A DNA stretch of 51,167 bases from Branchiostoma floridae (lineage: Eukaryota; Chordata; Leptocardii; Amphioxiformes; Branchiostomatidae), in contig NC_049988.1 of the NCBI RefSeq assembly GCF_000003815.2, positions 21,613,600 to 21,664,766 of the forward strand, read 5' to 3'. Positions 11,710-25,000 of the stretch are shown piece by piece (the first letter of the stretch is position 1; every line of letters begins with the position of its first letter). The notes below the pieces were generated by a model that was given only the letters and a program-made list of their open reading frames with translations, searched no databases and was not told where the DNA came from. The position numbers and the translations under genes are program-made.

Positions 11710-12112
11710 GTGAGAAGAGGAAGGGTTTGCAATGTCTGAATAAAAACACGGGGATTTAATGACTACATTATGAGTTCTCACGTACCAACCTTTTCATGTT
11801 TCTACCTCCCGGCATAGATTAACTCATTTTCCCAGAAAATTAGTCTGCCACTTGCAGAAAAACAAAATGCCATTCTTACCACCTAATGCCACGTCATCCC
11901 TACAGGTGAATGTAAATATGGCCTGTTGTTGTTTGTATTTACTGGGTATGTTGTGTATCATTATTGTGGAACTCTGGTATCTTTGGGCCTCATAAATTCA
12001 ATTTCGTGGTACTTGGACAAAAAATATTCTGATTATGCTGAACTGAAAGAACAACACATCGTACATGCATCAGTGTGTTAATGTGTATACATTTATGTGC
12101 ATATAGATGCAT

Positions 12113-12149
<37 letters not shown>

Positions 12150-13105
12150 CGTGTGTGTGTGTTAATGTGTATATGTAAATATACACTGCATGTATGTGTG
12201 TGTGTGCTTACATGCATGCGTGTGTGTTGATGTGTATATGTGCATATACATTGTGTATGCATGTGTGTGTGTGCTTTAATAATATACATGCATGTGTATG
12301 TGTGTACTTACATGCATGTGTGTGTGTTGATGTGTATATGTGCATATACAGTGTGTATGCATGTGTGTGTGTGTGGGGGGGGGGTGTATGCATGTGTGTG
12401 TGTGTGTTAATGTGTATGTGTGAATATACACTGTATGCATGTGTGTGTACTACATTGTGTGTGGCATGTTTGTATTGGCATATTGTGTGTATGTGTGAAT
12501 GTAGGCATAAGTGTGAAGGTGTGAATAAGCTTGGAACTTACCTCGAGAGGAACATAAATGGGTATCAATTAAGTAAGCCATTACCAAATTTGAATATCTA
12601 ATTAGAAAATTATGATAACTTGGTAAATTATGGCATACCCATACCAGTGATACATGAAATAGAAGATAATGAATTGATCTAAAGTGTGCTGATAAGAGCC
12701 TTCTTTGTATAACGTTACCATTTCAATTGAGACCAGATTATTTGGCGAAGGTCGTGTTTTGACTTATGTTGGAAAGAATGACAGTAAACGACTACTGCTG
12801 CGCTGTTCCCTGATGTTCATGATACCTGTCAATCACTGTTATAAAAATTTACATGATCATATGACTGAAATTAAACGTTATGAAAACAAACTCTGAAATT
12901 CCCTGTAAACTAAGGGTTTGCAACGTATCCAGAAAAACACGCGGATTTAACGGCTACATCAACACTTAAGAGTTTTCACGTACAAACTTTTTCATGTTTC
13001 TCCGTCTCAATCCAGATTAACTTCTTTTCCCAGAAAATTAGTCTGCCACTTGCAGAAAAACAAAATGCCATTCGCACCACCTAATGCCACGTCATCCCTC
13101 CAGAT
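11710..13105 (+). repeat. Two copies of the ~170-base spacer repeat upstream of gene C
   Basis: Copies lie at about 11710-11905 and 12910-13105, each with the CAGAAAAACAAAATGCCATT and GCCACGTCATCC landmarks. A (TG)n-rich stretch separates them. Confidence 0.6.
12061..12500. repeat. Imperfect (TG)n/TGCATG-rich repeat
   Basis: TG tracts are mixed with TGTATATGTGCATATACA-like segments, and there is a short poly-G run near 12377. Confidence 0.9.
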
Positions 13106-16066
13106 AAAAGGCAAATGTGGTCTTACGTCATCAGACTAATCAAGGTATTACTTGGTATATTCATGTGTCTTTCACATTTATGCACTGCAAGACACGACAT
13201 AAAATTCTTATGAGAAGATATATACTTATTTCTACATTTTTATTGCAAATCTGTCAGATAATGTACAGGGATGCATGAATCAAATTCATTCTACGAGTTT
13301 ACCCAAATCAGTTTATCAATATATTCATATTCTCCTTGTCGACCCTGACGTTCTGACATGTAAAAGACGCCACCTGACACCTCTTAGCAAAACTGCAGCG
13401 CTAAGCATGGGATTGTCACTTGGGTGTTGCTTGGGTGAAGACGCCAAGATAATGAAACTTTATTGTAGAAAATCTGTAAAGGTATGCGTTAAAGTAAAAC
13501 TCTTATGTGTGATTACTGTCTACGTGTTTGACGAAGACCGAAAATTTCAGAGGAAGAAAATAAACACAACTGTTTTTCTCTTATGGGTGAATATAGATGA
13601 ATGCATGCATTGATAGGTTTGCAAACATGATGAAAAAGGTAGAAAGTCTTTCAAATTTGTTTTCGATACCTCTCTTTCAATATGCAACAAACAAACAAAG
13701 AAAACGATTACGTGTGTATCTGATTTGTCTGGAAACGTGCGTTGTTTGATACCCACGGTTTTCTTTCATCTTTGGTTTCTAATTTCTTCATATTTCACAT
13801 TATGTTCGGACCTCGCCTGACGCAGGGCGTGTATTTTTGCTGTGCTGAAACCTGACAAGTCGCACCATGCCGGGAGGGCAACAGCAGTCCCAAACTGGTG
13901 ACACAGGTAAATGTATTTTTCAAAATATCTTCTCTCTACATATATCAGCAGGAGAGAGGATTTCTCTAAAAATCCACGTAGTGACAACTCTAAGGTTTAA
14001 AATTACTTAGTGCCGGCTATTCTATATTTATGACAGTATTTTCTCTAGGGGGGGGGGGGTAAGGGGACAACCTCGCCATATGCGGAATGGTATAATGAGG
14101 GGTAAATCCTCCATTTCTTACTGTGAAGTAAATCCCCGTTACATAAGGAGCATCGGGCGTTAAGTTCCTCCTTAGTCGTCAAACCTCTGCACGTGAAAGA
14201 ACCCGACTCCGAACCGAGAAGAGTAGGGACATTTCGCTGAAAATATAACCAGTTGGGAACCCAGCATCGCTGTTAAAGATGGAACGTACAATCAAAAGCC
14301 ATGTAATGCATGAAATATTGTGATATCGCACAATTTAAAGTAACCACGATGATCAAGTAATGTTTACCTCCCAGGAGAATGTTTCCCCGAATCCCGAAGT
14401 ACTTATTCTAACCAGTCACTAAGTTAACCCTTACGTCATCACCAGTCATCATGAGATTTCCTCACGAGGAAATAACTCGAGTCTGAAGAACGATTTTTGG
14501 AAGGTGAAATGTGCAGTAGCAATTTGCCACAGAGCCACAGACGCATTTGTGCTGTTCATGAATTGATACAATCATGTTAATTGGATATTCAAAATCTTTC
14601 AGTGACTGTTCTCCTCAATTCTTACCGTCGTCGCCATTTTGATTTTGTAATTTTCCTCCAGGCACCACACCCATGCAGCAGACTGATTGGCAGGCAAGGG
14701 CCGACGCCGCTGTCAGTGAACCCGACCATGTGTACGCCAATGAAGAAGGTACAACACTTTCAAGTCCACTTACAGCGTACTGTTCTTATCTCGACTTTAT
14801 ACTTTTGCTTGTGGTTAATTTTGTAATTTTCTCCAGGTACCACACCCATGCAGCAGACTGATTGGCAGGCGTGTGCCGACGCCGCTGCGAGTGAACCCAA
14901 CCCAATGCACGCGTCCGGAGAGGGTACAATTTTTTTTCAAGCCCGCCTATAGAGTAATGTTCTTGTCTCGCTTTGATACTTTTTACTGTATGAAGTGTAA
15001 CTTATGTCACTTTCCTCCAGATACCACAAGTGCACCCATGCAGCAGCCGCAGACTGAGTGGCGGTCCATTGCCGACGCCGCTGCAAGCATACCCAACGCT
15101 TTGTACGTCTCAAGAGCAGGTAAAAGATTGAACTCCTGCGGTCCATGTCTTGCTGTGTCTGGTCACAGGCATCGCACGATTGCATTATTGAGAAAGTCAT
15201 GCGGGTGTCCTACAAAATTCAGTTATTCTGTTACCATGGTTACCGAAAAGGGTGTCTTAGATCCTTGTCGCGGGTTGCTGCTGTCATAGACTGCTTGAAA
15301 ATTCTCATCAAAATCGAACGACAGCCCACTTCGAATGTGTCTGCGTCGTTACCTGTCGCCACGATACTAACTCGACTGCAATACAGATCTCATTTCAAAA
15401 GCAATCCATCGACGCCATCTTGAATTAAAAAAACATTAACAAACGGGCCGAAAAGTTAAAAGAGCACACCATGTGACTTTTTAATCAAAACTTTCTTTTC
15501 TGGCAAATTGCTTCGTTTCAAGAACACCATTTAGTGCTAAAGTGTCAGATGTGACCGGTAGTAATATTGTCCAGTAGTTTAAAAATTATTGCTCTAATAT
15601 CAAAAGGATCGGCTAGCTATTTGTAAGATCTTTCCTGAATGTACCTGTACAGGGTCTACCGTGCTGTTGATCTTTGTCAGAGTTTGTCGTTCCTTAACAA
15701 AGACTGGCGTTGGACTGTAACAAATTTGGACAAATCCGAAGTTTGTGTTAAAAACTACAGTTTAGCGTTTTTAAAAGCATACACTTTTTTAAAAGCTATT
15801 GTTTTGTAACAGATCGCATGTATCAAAGTGAAGCAAGCGGCCGCGGTGCTCTCTGTAGCTTCATCCGCTCCCACCAAAGCTGCATCGCCGCCGGCATTGC
15901 CGTGCTGCTAAGCCTGGTCGCTGTTGGACTCGCCCCTCTGATGTTCATCAATAAAGAGGTAAACACCCTTGTTGCTCCTTTAGTGTTTGAATGTTTGCTT
16001 TGTTATCTTTTTATTACGTTTGTCATTCTGAAGTACGTAATAGAATATCCTGTTAAACGTTTGTAG

Positions 16067-16781
16067 GGGGTATCCGAATTGTTTACCGTCTTGAAACGCG
16101 ACCAAGACGTCATTCGGCAACTGTCCACCACTGTTGACGCCTTAAAGCGCAACCAAGACGACATACGCCAACTGTCCACCGCTGTTGACGCCTTGAAGCG
16201 TGACCAAGACGACATGCGCCAACTGTCCGCCACTGTTGATGCCTTGAAGCGTGACCAAGACGACATACGCCAACTGTCCGCCACTGTTGACGCCTTGAAG
16301 CGCGACCAGAACGAGATGCGCCAACTGTCCGCCACTGTTGACGCCTTGAAGCGTGACCAAGACGACATGCGCCAACTGTCCGCCACTGTTGACGCCTTGA
16401 AGCGTGACCAAGACGACATACGCCAACTGTCCGCTACTGTTGACGCCTTGAAGCGCGACCAGAACGAGATGCGCCAACTGTCCGCCACTGTTGACGCCTT
16501 GAAGCGTGACCAAGACGACATACGCCAACTGTCCGCCACTGTTGACGCCTTGAAGCGCGACCAGAACGAGATGCGCCAACTGTCCGCCACTGTTGACGCC
16601 TTGAAGCGTGACCAAGACGACATGCGCCAACTGTCCGCCACTGTTGACGCCTTGAAGCGTGACCAAGACGACATACGCCAACTGTCCGCCACTGTTGACA
16701 CCTTGAAGCGAGACCTGGACAAGGAGCAAGGCCGAACCGCCGCCTTGGAGCAGCGTCTTCGCGATATGAGAAAGTCGCAAG
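16067..16781 (+). repeat. Gene C stalk: twelve 17-residue coiled-coil units with higher-order order
   Basis: Twelve units have the consensus ALKRDQDDMRQLSATVD. From the third unit on, the variable triplet reads DDM, DDI, NEM, DDM, DDI, NEM, DDI, NEM, DDM, DDI. That is a three-unit (153-base) higher-order repeat with one unit missing. The stalk ends in a capping helix (RTAALEQRL). Confidence 0.88.
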
Positions 16782-16969
16782 GTAGGTTGTTTATTTAGCT
16801 GTCAAATATACTACTTGTAATGACAATGCCAGTAGTACAATAGCAGGAAAATTTGTGACTATCATTATTTCATTAAATGAAACTATTTACCTTATCAATG
16901 ATTCCTATGCCTGCAGTATTCCTATCATGAATGGAGCACGTAAATTTGTTAAGTACAATAGTGGCATTC

Positions 16970-17115
16970 TAGCCTAGCCTAGCCTAGTCCCATCCTCATG
17001 TCTGAGGGTCGGGGACTATGGTAGCATCCAGTATCAGCCTCCTCCACTCCCTCCTGTCTCTGGCTCTGTGGGCGCACTCTGCCAGTGGCATGCCCATCCA
17101 CTCTCGTGGCATTAA
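16970..17115. other. Sequence insertion in gene C's stalk-CTLD intron
   Basis: A (CTAGC)n start followed by about 130 bases of GC-richer DNA is absent from the corresponding introns of B and E, which otherwise align on both sides. It is probably a small repeat insertion of unknown family. No terminal repeats are clear. Confidence 0.4.
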
Positions 17116-18724
17116 TTATCATCTTATTTACTTCACCATTGATATCCTTACATGTGCATATGTGCCTGTTGTTATGTTTCACTAACTCATACCGTTTACT
17201 AATTATGCTGGTATTGAATAAAACTAATGGAAGATATCGCTTTCTGATGCAGTAATATTCAGTGATGCAATTTTGGAACATTTTTAATATCACCACTATC
17301 TTTCGAATTCCCTACGCGTGTGGCTGACTCGCTGTTTTCCAGCATCTTGTCCTACAGGTTACACAGAGTTCCGTGGAATCTGCTACAAGGCCTTCGACAC
17401 ATCTAAGACCTTCAGCGGTGCGGCCGCGGCCTGTGGTGAAGACGGCGGCACCCTCGCCATGCCCCGAGACGCTGAGACCAACGACTTCCTGATCTCCTTG
17501 TACAATGCCGTGAGCGACAAGGGGAACTTCTGGATCGGCCTGCACGATCGGCGCGAAGAGGGAAGCTTTGAGTGGAAGGATGGTTCTGCACTTGGGACCT
17601 ACAACAACTGGGCTCCGGGAGCACCGGACAACGCTGAGGGCACCCAAGATTGCGTTTCTTACTCCGCCTACTAAGACAAGTGGGCCGACTTCCCATGCGG
17701 CGCGACGTTTCGCTTCATCTGCCTGGCTGTTCCAGGTAGGCTTATAACCGTAACAAAGACTTCTGTCTAGTAAACGTGCCACAGTTTAAGTATTCATTAT
17801 ACGGAGTGCATTAGACCATTATAACCTTCATTAAATATTTATGTACAGATATTAAACATGCAAATGAGGGACTGATTTGCATATTTCAAACAAAAATTGC
17901 AAAATCGTTTAATGATAAGTGATGGGAATTTTATACATGTGACATGTGTAAGTTAGTTGAAAATGAACATCCCATGCATAAATTAATTCATAGAAATACT
18001 CTAGTTAGTATTGATAGTTACTATTGCTATTGTTATAAACACATCACTCCACATCTCATCCCTGCCATTTCTGTTCATGTTTTACAGGACGTCCATAGGC
18101 GACAGGCGGAACTCTCGGCACTACTGTCCAGCGGATCTCCGGCAATCAGCAGTAAAACTGACCAGCAAAACGTGAAACCTGGAATTATAGCAACAGGTCA
18201 AATCAGCGCGTTGTTTTATGAATACGTTTAAGAGTTTGTTGAGTAGAAAACTGATGGAAGAAATAGTGAGTTGGCACCAAAGCAATGTATCACGTACTGT
18301 ACAGCGGTAGACTGAGTTTTCATACAGAGAAAATGTACATTTCTTGAAATATGCACGTAGCAATTTTTAAGCATAGAAAATATTCTAGAAGCTGGAAAGC
18401 GCCTGGTTTGATTGTATCAAACCCATCGCCTGTTGTTGGAGCGTTTCCTACAAAATGCTGAACAGACAGGATTAACAAAATGTAAGAACAACTTCACTTA
18501 TAGTAATAAAGCGTAACCTCACTGTTTTCACAATAGACGGACTTCCTTTTGTTGTTGTAAAAGAGCACACTGCCAGAACTGCTGGTATTTATTAATGGAG
18601 GATCCTTTGTAACAAGCCTGAACCAAGTAATAGAAATTTTCTTGTCATTCTCCGAAGTTTGTAGACTGTGCTCATTTGAGCCTGGACCACTGAATTATGA
18701 AGAAGCCACAAAGGTGAAACCTGT

Positions 18725-18745
18725 CTGTGTGACAGACTGAATAAA
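18725..18745 (+). terminator. Gene C 3'-end signal: hairpin plus AATAAA
   Basis: GTCTGTGTGACAGAC lies directly upstream of AATAAA at 18740-18745. Downstream sequence differs from the other units: the TATA block is missing here. Confidence 0.6.
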
Positions 18746-18759
18746 AACACTATCAAAAC

Positions 18760-21093
18760 ATTCTGAGGCCTGTATTCCACTTTTGGCGACCTTTTCTTGA
18801 CCAAAGGGCGCAGCTTAGTTCTGCTTTACAAGACCAAATCCTTCATTCTAGATCTTCCATTGGGATTTTGTCATTTGAAAGATGTTGTAACAAAAGCCAT
18901 CAAAAGTCCATCAAATTCAAACAAACTTACCCCCGCCCAAAGTTAGATTATGCAGTCAAGTAATCCACACCCTTCACAGCGTTTTGAACGGAAAGTTGCA
19001 TAGACAGACACCAACAGCAATGCCTTCAATTCTCATGGACGTAAATACAACACTGAAGGCAGAAACTCCCTGACAAACACAAATATAGGAACTATTTAAA
19101 ACACAACTATCTCATTTATAAACTATCATACAGTCTCAGACGTTCATCAGTTTATAAAATGATGGAAACTGGTGCACAAAGGAAGGATCTGCAATGTCTC
19201 TAGAAAAAACACGGGGATTCAATTACTACATTATTATGAGTTCTCACGTACAAACTTTTTGATGCTTCTCCCTCCCAGCCCAGATTAACTTCTTTTCCCA
19301 GAAAATTAGTCTGCCACTTGCAGAAAAACAAAATGCCATTCTTACCACGTGATGCCACATCATCCCTTTAGATGAATGTAAATATGGTCTGTTGTTGTTG
19401 TTCGTGTTAAATCGGTATGTTGTGTATTATCATTGTGGAGCTCTGGTATCTTTAGACACTCATCAATTCAATTTCGTGGTTCTTGGAAAGAAAAACATAT
19501 ATCGTACAGACATGTGTGTGTGTTAATGTGTATGTGTGCATATACACTGTGCGGCATACGTGTGTGCGCACATGATTGTGTGTGTTAATTTCATGTGTAT
19601 GTATACGTGTGCATATACACTGCATGCATGTGTGTGAACTATGTGGCACTGTGCATACATGCATGTATATGTGTGTCTAAGCATCTGTGTATAAGCACAT
19701 TGTGTGTGTGTGTATAAATATTGGCATGTGTGTGCAGGTGTGTATAGGCTTGAAACGTAGTACGAGAGGAACACAAATAGATATCAATTATGCAAATCAT
19801 GACTAAATTTGCATAATTGATTAGAAAACCAGGTAAATTGTGCTGATAAGAGCCTTCTTTGTACATCGTTTGCATTGAGACAAACTTACTTGGCGAAGGT
19901 CGTGGTTAAGCTTATATTGAAAAGAAAGATAGTATACGACAATTGCTGTGCTGTTCTCTGACGTTCATGATACCTGTCAATCACTGTTATAAAAATTTAC
20001 ATCATTATATGACTGAAATTAAACGTTATGAAAACAAACTCTGAAATTCCCTGTTTCAGTTTCATGTTGTTACAGTTGGGAGGAATGTAAGTTATAGTGC
20101 TATATTATAGTACACTTTACGTGTTTTACCCAAAATTTCAGGAAGGGTTTGCAACGTATCCAGAAAAACACGCGGATTTAATGACTACATCAACACTTAA
20201 GAGTTTTCACGTACAAACTTTTTCATGTTTCTCCGTCTCAGTCCAGATTAACTTCTTTTCCCAGAAAATTAGTCTGCCACTTGCAGAAAAACAAAATGCC
20301 ATTCGTACCACCTAATGCCACGTCATCCCTCCAAATAAAAGCAAATGTGGTCTTACGTCGTCAGACTAATCAAGGTATTACTTGGTATATTCATGTCTTT
20401 CACATTTATGCACTGCACGACACAACATAAAATCATTACGATAAAATAAACTTATTTCTACATGTTTAAATCAAAATCTGTCAGATAATGTACAGGGATG
20501 TATGAATCAAATTCATTTCTACGAGATTACCTCAATCAGTTTCCAATATCCATATTCTCCTTGTCGAACCAGAGGTTCTGACATGTAAATGACGCCACCT
20601 GACAACTCTTAGCAATACTGCAGCGCTAAGCATGGGATTCCCACTTGGGTGTTGCTTTGGCGAAGACACCAAATGAAAATTTATTGTAGAAAATCTATAA
20701 AAGTTTGCGTTACCATAAAACCCTTACGTGTGTTTACTGTCTACATGTTGTGTGACGCACACGGAAAATTTCAGACGAAGAAGAAAAGACAATTGTTTTC
20801 CCCTACGTGTGCATATAGATGAATTCAATATATGTGATGGGTTTCCAAACATGATCAAAAAGGTAGAATGTCTTTTAAAACTGTTTTCGATACCTCTCTT
20901 TCAATATGCAGCAAACCAACAAAGAAAAAACGATTGCGTGTGTATATGATTTGTCTGGAAACGTGCTTTGTTTGTCACCCATAATTTTCTTTCATCTTTG
21001 GCTTCTAATTTCTTCATATTTCACATTGTGTTTCGGATCCCTCCTGACGCAGGGCGTGTATTTTTTGCTGTCCAGAACCTGACAAGTCGCACC
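18760..21093 (+). other. Spacer and leader region of gene D without a TATA block
   Basis: It contains two ~170-base spacer repeats (about 19190-19375 and 20145-20335), a TG-rich tract (about 19503-19745) and the conserved leader in front of the start exon. The TATA-containing block seen before B, C, E and F is absent. No gene is recognised. Confidence 0.5.
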
Positions 21094-24000
21094 ATGCCGG
21101 GAGGGCAACAGCAGTCCCAAACTGGTGACACAGGTAAATATGTTAATTTGTTTTTTTAAAGAATATTTTCTCTCTCATATGTCAGTGGCCAATGGGATTT
21201 GGTTGAACATCTATGTAATGACAACTCTAAGATTTAAAATAACCCAGTGCCGTGCAATTTTATATGTTCATTCCTCTAAATAGCTTTTGGCCGAGGCTTG
21301 AAGCCTTGTGGATGCATTTTTATGGCAGTATTTTCTTTATCCCGGGGGGGGGGGGCACAAGTAGTGAAGTAAAGCATCGTGCATAGGAAACAACAGGCCT
21401 TAAGTTCGTCCTTAGTCGTCAAACTTCTGCACGTGAAAGAACCCGAATCACTTATCGAGAAAAGTACGTGCGTTTGGCTGAAAACATAACCAGTTTGGAA
21501 CCCAGCATCGCTGCTCAAGATGGAACGTACAAGATAAAGGCCATAAAATGTATGCAATATTATGATATTGCACAATTTAACCACGATGATCAAGCAATGT
21601 TTTTTTTCTCTCTTGAATATAAGATTTTTCGAACCCAGATTCTAATTTCAAACCTTGTCGCTACGTTTACTGTGATGTCATAACAAGTCATATTTGGATT
21701 TCCATACGACAAAAGCAACTTGAGTTGAAGAATGGCTCTCTGATGGTGCGATGTACAATAACTGGAGAAGGGTGTCCATTTGCCACAGTTGCACTGGTTT
21801 CCTAGATGAAATGATACTACCATAGTTACTGGATATACATTTGTTCAAATCATGTTGTATATTGCTTCATTAAAATCTTGAAGTGACTGTCTGCTTAATT
21901 CATACCGCCGGCGCTATTTTGATTTTAAATTTTCCCCCAGGCACCACACCCGTGCAGCAGCCGCAGACTTATTGGTGGTCCATTGCGGACGCCGCTGCGA
22001 GCATACCCAACGCTTTGTACGTCTCCAGAGCAGGTAAAACTTTGTAATTTTGTCTCATATTCGTTGTACGGTTGCCGTAAGATCACAAGCTGATTACAAG
22101 TTTTGTACCAAAATCAACTGTCTTGTTGCGAAAGGACTGCCGTAGAAGCTTGCCTCCGGTTGATTCTGCCATAGACTGTTGATAACTCTACAACATTAAA
22201 ACAACCTTCGACGGATGTGACTGAGTCGCTATGATACAAACTCGACTTAAATACAGACAAATATGATTTCTTCAGCAATTATAGAATTGAAACAAACGGG
22301 GCAAAGTTAAAAGAGCACATCATGCAATGATCAAAACGTATATTTTGGTAGACTGCTTCGTTTGAAGAACAATGTTTAGTGACCCGTATCAGTTTTATTG
22401 TAGAAGCCCTGAAAGATTAGATCAATCTGAGCTAAAGGTCATCGAAATAAGCCAATCAATGTTGTTTAGTTGTTTTAATATAGACAAAATTGGTCAGCTC
22501 TTTGTATGTTAAAGAAATGGAAATAGATAAATAGATTGCTTATCATAGAAGCTCATCTGTGTTGGTAGTAATCATAGTACAGAACTTTAGTAGTATGAAA
22601 TAGATTGCTTGGTGAATTACCGATCGTGCTGTTTATTTTCTACTGCCATGTAATTTATTGTGTGTTAGTGCCAACTTGTCTAATCTGGATGAACATTAAG
22701 CTATGTATGTGATTTCCAGCACGAAAATTTGACTTCTCCAAATTTTTGGCTGTCCATGCTATCTCAAGTCTTTTCCAGCCTTTTTTCATCCTTGACAAAG
22801 ACGGGAGTTGGACAGTCAAAACTCTCGCGTTCAATTTTCGTGTTGGAAATTCAAGTTCAAAGTTTTGAAACATCATTTTGTTTTCTAACAGACCGCACAT
22901 ATCCGGGTGGAGCAAGTGGCCGCTGCGCTCTGTGTAGCTTCATCCGCTCGAAGCTTATTTACATCGCCACGGTCATTGCCGTGCTGCTAAGCCTGGTAGC
23001 TGTGGGACTTGCCCTTTTGGCGTTCATCAACAATGGGGTAAGCGCTCTCGTATTATACAGGCCTGCTGTAAAGTAATTGTCTCTTTTCTGTCCATCAAGC
23101 CATAGCTTTATGATTTTTCATATTGTTNNNNNNNNNNNNNNNNNNNNNNNNNNNNNNNNNNNNNNNNNNNNNNNNNNNNNNNNNNNNNNNNNNNNNNNNN
23201 NNNNNNNNNNNNNNNNNNNNNNNNNNNNNNNNNNNNNNNNNNNNNNNNNNNNNNNNNNNNNNNNNNNNNNNNNNNNNNNNNNNNNNNNNNNNNNNNNNNN
23301 NNNNNNNNNNNNNNNNNNNGACGACATACGCCGACTGTCCACCACTGTTAACGCCTTGAAGCGTGACCAGGGCAACATGACCACCACTGTTGACGCCTTG
23401 AAGCGCGACCAAGACGACATGCGCCAAATGTCCACCGCTGTTGACGCCTTGAAGCGCGACCAAGAAGGCAGGCGCCAACTTTCCACCGCTGTTGACGCCT
23501 TGAAGCGCGACCAAGACGACATACGCCAACTGTGCACCGCTGTTGACGCCTTGAATCGCAACCAAGACGACATACGCCGACTGTCCACCGCTGTTGACGC
23601 CTTGAAGTGCAACCAAGACGACATACGCCGACTGTCCACCACTATTAACGCCTTGGAGCGTGACCAAGGCAACATGACCACCACTGTTGATGCCTTAAAG
23701 CGCGACCAAGACGACATGCGCCAACTGTCCACCGCTGTTGACGCCTTGAAGCGCAACCAAGACGACATACGCCGACTGTCCACCGCTGTTGACGCCTTGA
23801 AGCGCAACCAAGACGACATACGCCAACTGTCCGCCACTGTTGAGGCCTTGAAGCGTGACCAAGACGACATACGCCAACTGTCCGCCACTGTTGAGGCCTT
23901 GAAGCGCGACCAAGACGGCAGGCGCAAACTGTCCACCACTGTTGACGCCTTGAAATGTGACCAAGACGACATGCGCCGGCTGTCCGCCACTGTTGACGCC

Positions 24001-24947
24001 CGAAGCGTGACCAAGACGACATGCGCCAACTGTCCACCACTGTTGATGCCATGAAGCGTGACCAAGACGATATGTCCGCCACTGTTGACACCCTGAAGCG
24101 TGACCAAGACGACATGCGCCAACTATCTGCCACTGTTGACGCCTTGAAGCGCAACCAAGACGACATGCGCCAACTGTCCACCACTGTTGACGCCTTGAAG
24201 CGCGACCAAGACCACATATCCCACCACTGCACCGCTGTTGACGCCTTGAAGCGCGACCAAGACGACATGCGCAAACTGTCCGCTACTATTGATGCCTTGA
24301 AGAGCGACCAAGACGACATACGCCAACTGTCCACCGCTGTTGACGCCTTGAAGAGTGACCAAGACCACATACGCCAACTGTCTGCTACTGTTGACGCCTT
24401 GAAGCGCGACCAAGACCACATGTCCACCACTGTTGATGCCTTGAAGCGAGACCAAGACAACATGCGCCAACTGGCCACTTCTGTTGACGCCTTGAAGCGC
24501 GACCAAGACGACATGCGCACCACTGTTGACGCCTTGAAGCGCGACCAAGACGACATGCGCCAACTATCCACCACTGTTGACACCTTGAAGCGAGACCTGG
24601 ACAAGGAGCGCAGCCGAACCGCCGCCTTGGAGCAGCGTCTTCACGAGATTAGTAAGACGCTGTGTTAGTTCACGTGTATACTGTTTGTTAGCATTCTTAT
24701 TATGTTAACTTGATAACAATGGAAGGGAAAAATCACGGCACTGATTATCAACATTCCACTGCGCGATATTATTTCCTTCATCAATAGTTCATATGGCTGC
24801 AGGGTGATTTGCTTTAATAAATAGAGTCTATATTCACAACCACAGTCAATGTCCTCACCAAAGTTTCGGCTAATTTGATGAGAGTATTCAACATAGTATA
24901 TTGATGTCTCTAATAAGCAATGATTGTAATGTTACAAGTATGAAATG

Positions 24948-25000
<53 letters not shown>

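Larger units (their letters stand above)
13867..18098 (+). pseudogene. Lectin gene C: lectin with 12-unit stalk, stop codon inside the CTLD
   Basis: The exons are 13867-13906, 14662-14748, 14837-14923, 15021-15119, 15813-15958, 16067-16781, 17343-17735 and the last from 18088 (family stop 18096-18098). All splice phases are intact. An in-frame TAA at 17672-17674 ends the product at about residue 501 of a nominal 525. This removes the WND-equivalent segment and the last conserved Cys residues. The sugar motif position reads APD rather than EPN or QPD. The tail has three Tyr-type exons (one with His in the Tyr position, NPMH), and the stalk has 12 units. The single damaged codon, with everything else open, suggests either a very young pseudogene, an allelic null, or a receptor with a non-functional head. 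Confidence 0.8.

Noticed and set aside
14873-15289. Read-through open frames joining tail exons with their introns
   Set aside because: Splice sites at each exon edge are consistent with all paralogues. The read-through frames are chance extensions.
16142-16780. Long minus-strand open frames opposite the stalk exons (also near 8.9, 23.1-24.6 and 45.9 kb)
   Set aside because: They mirror the 51- and 42-base repeats, which have no stop in the opposite frames. The plus strand has splice sites, domain logic and linked exons; the minus strand has none.
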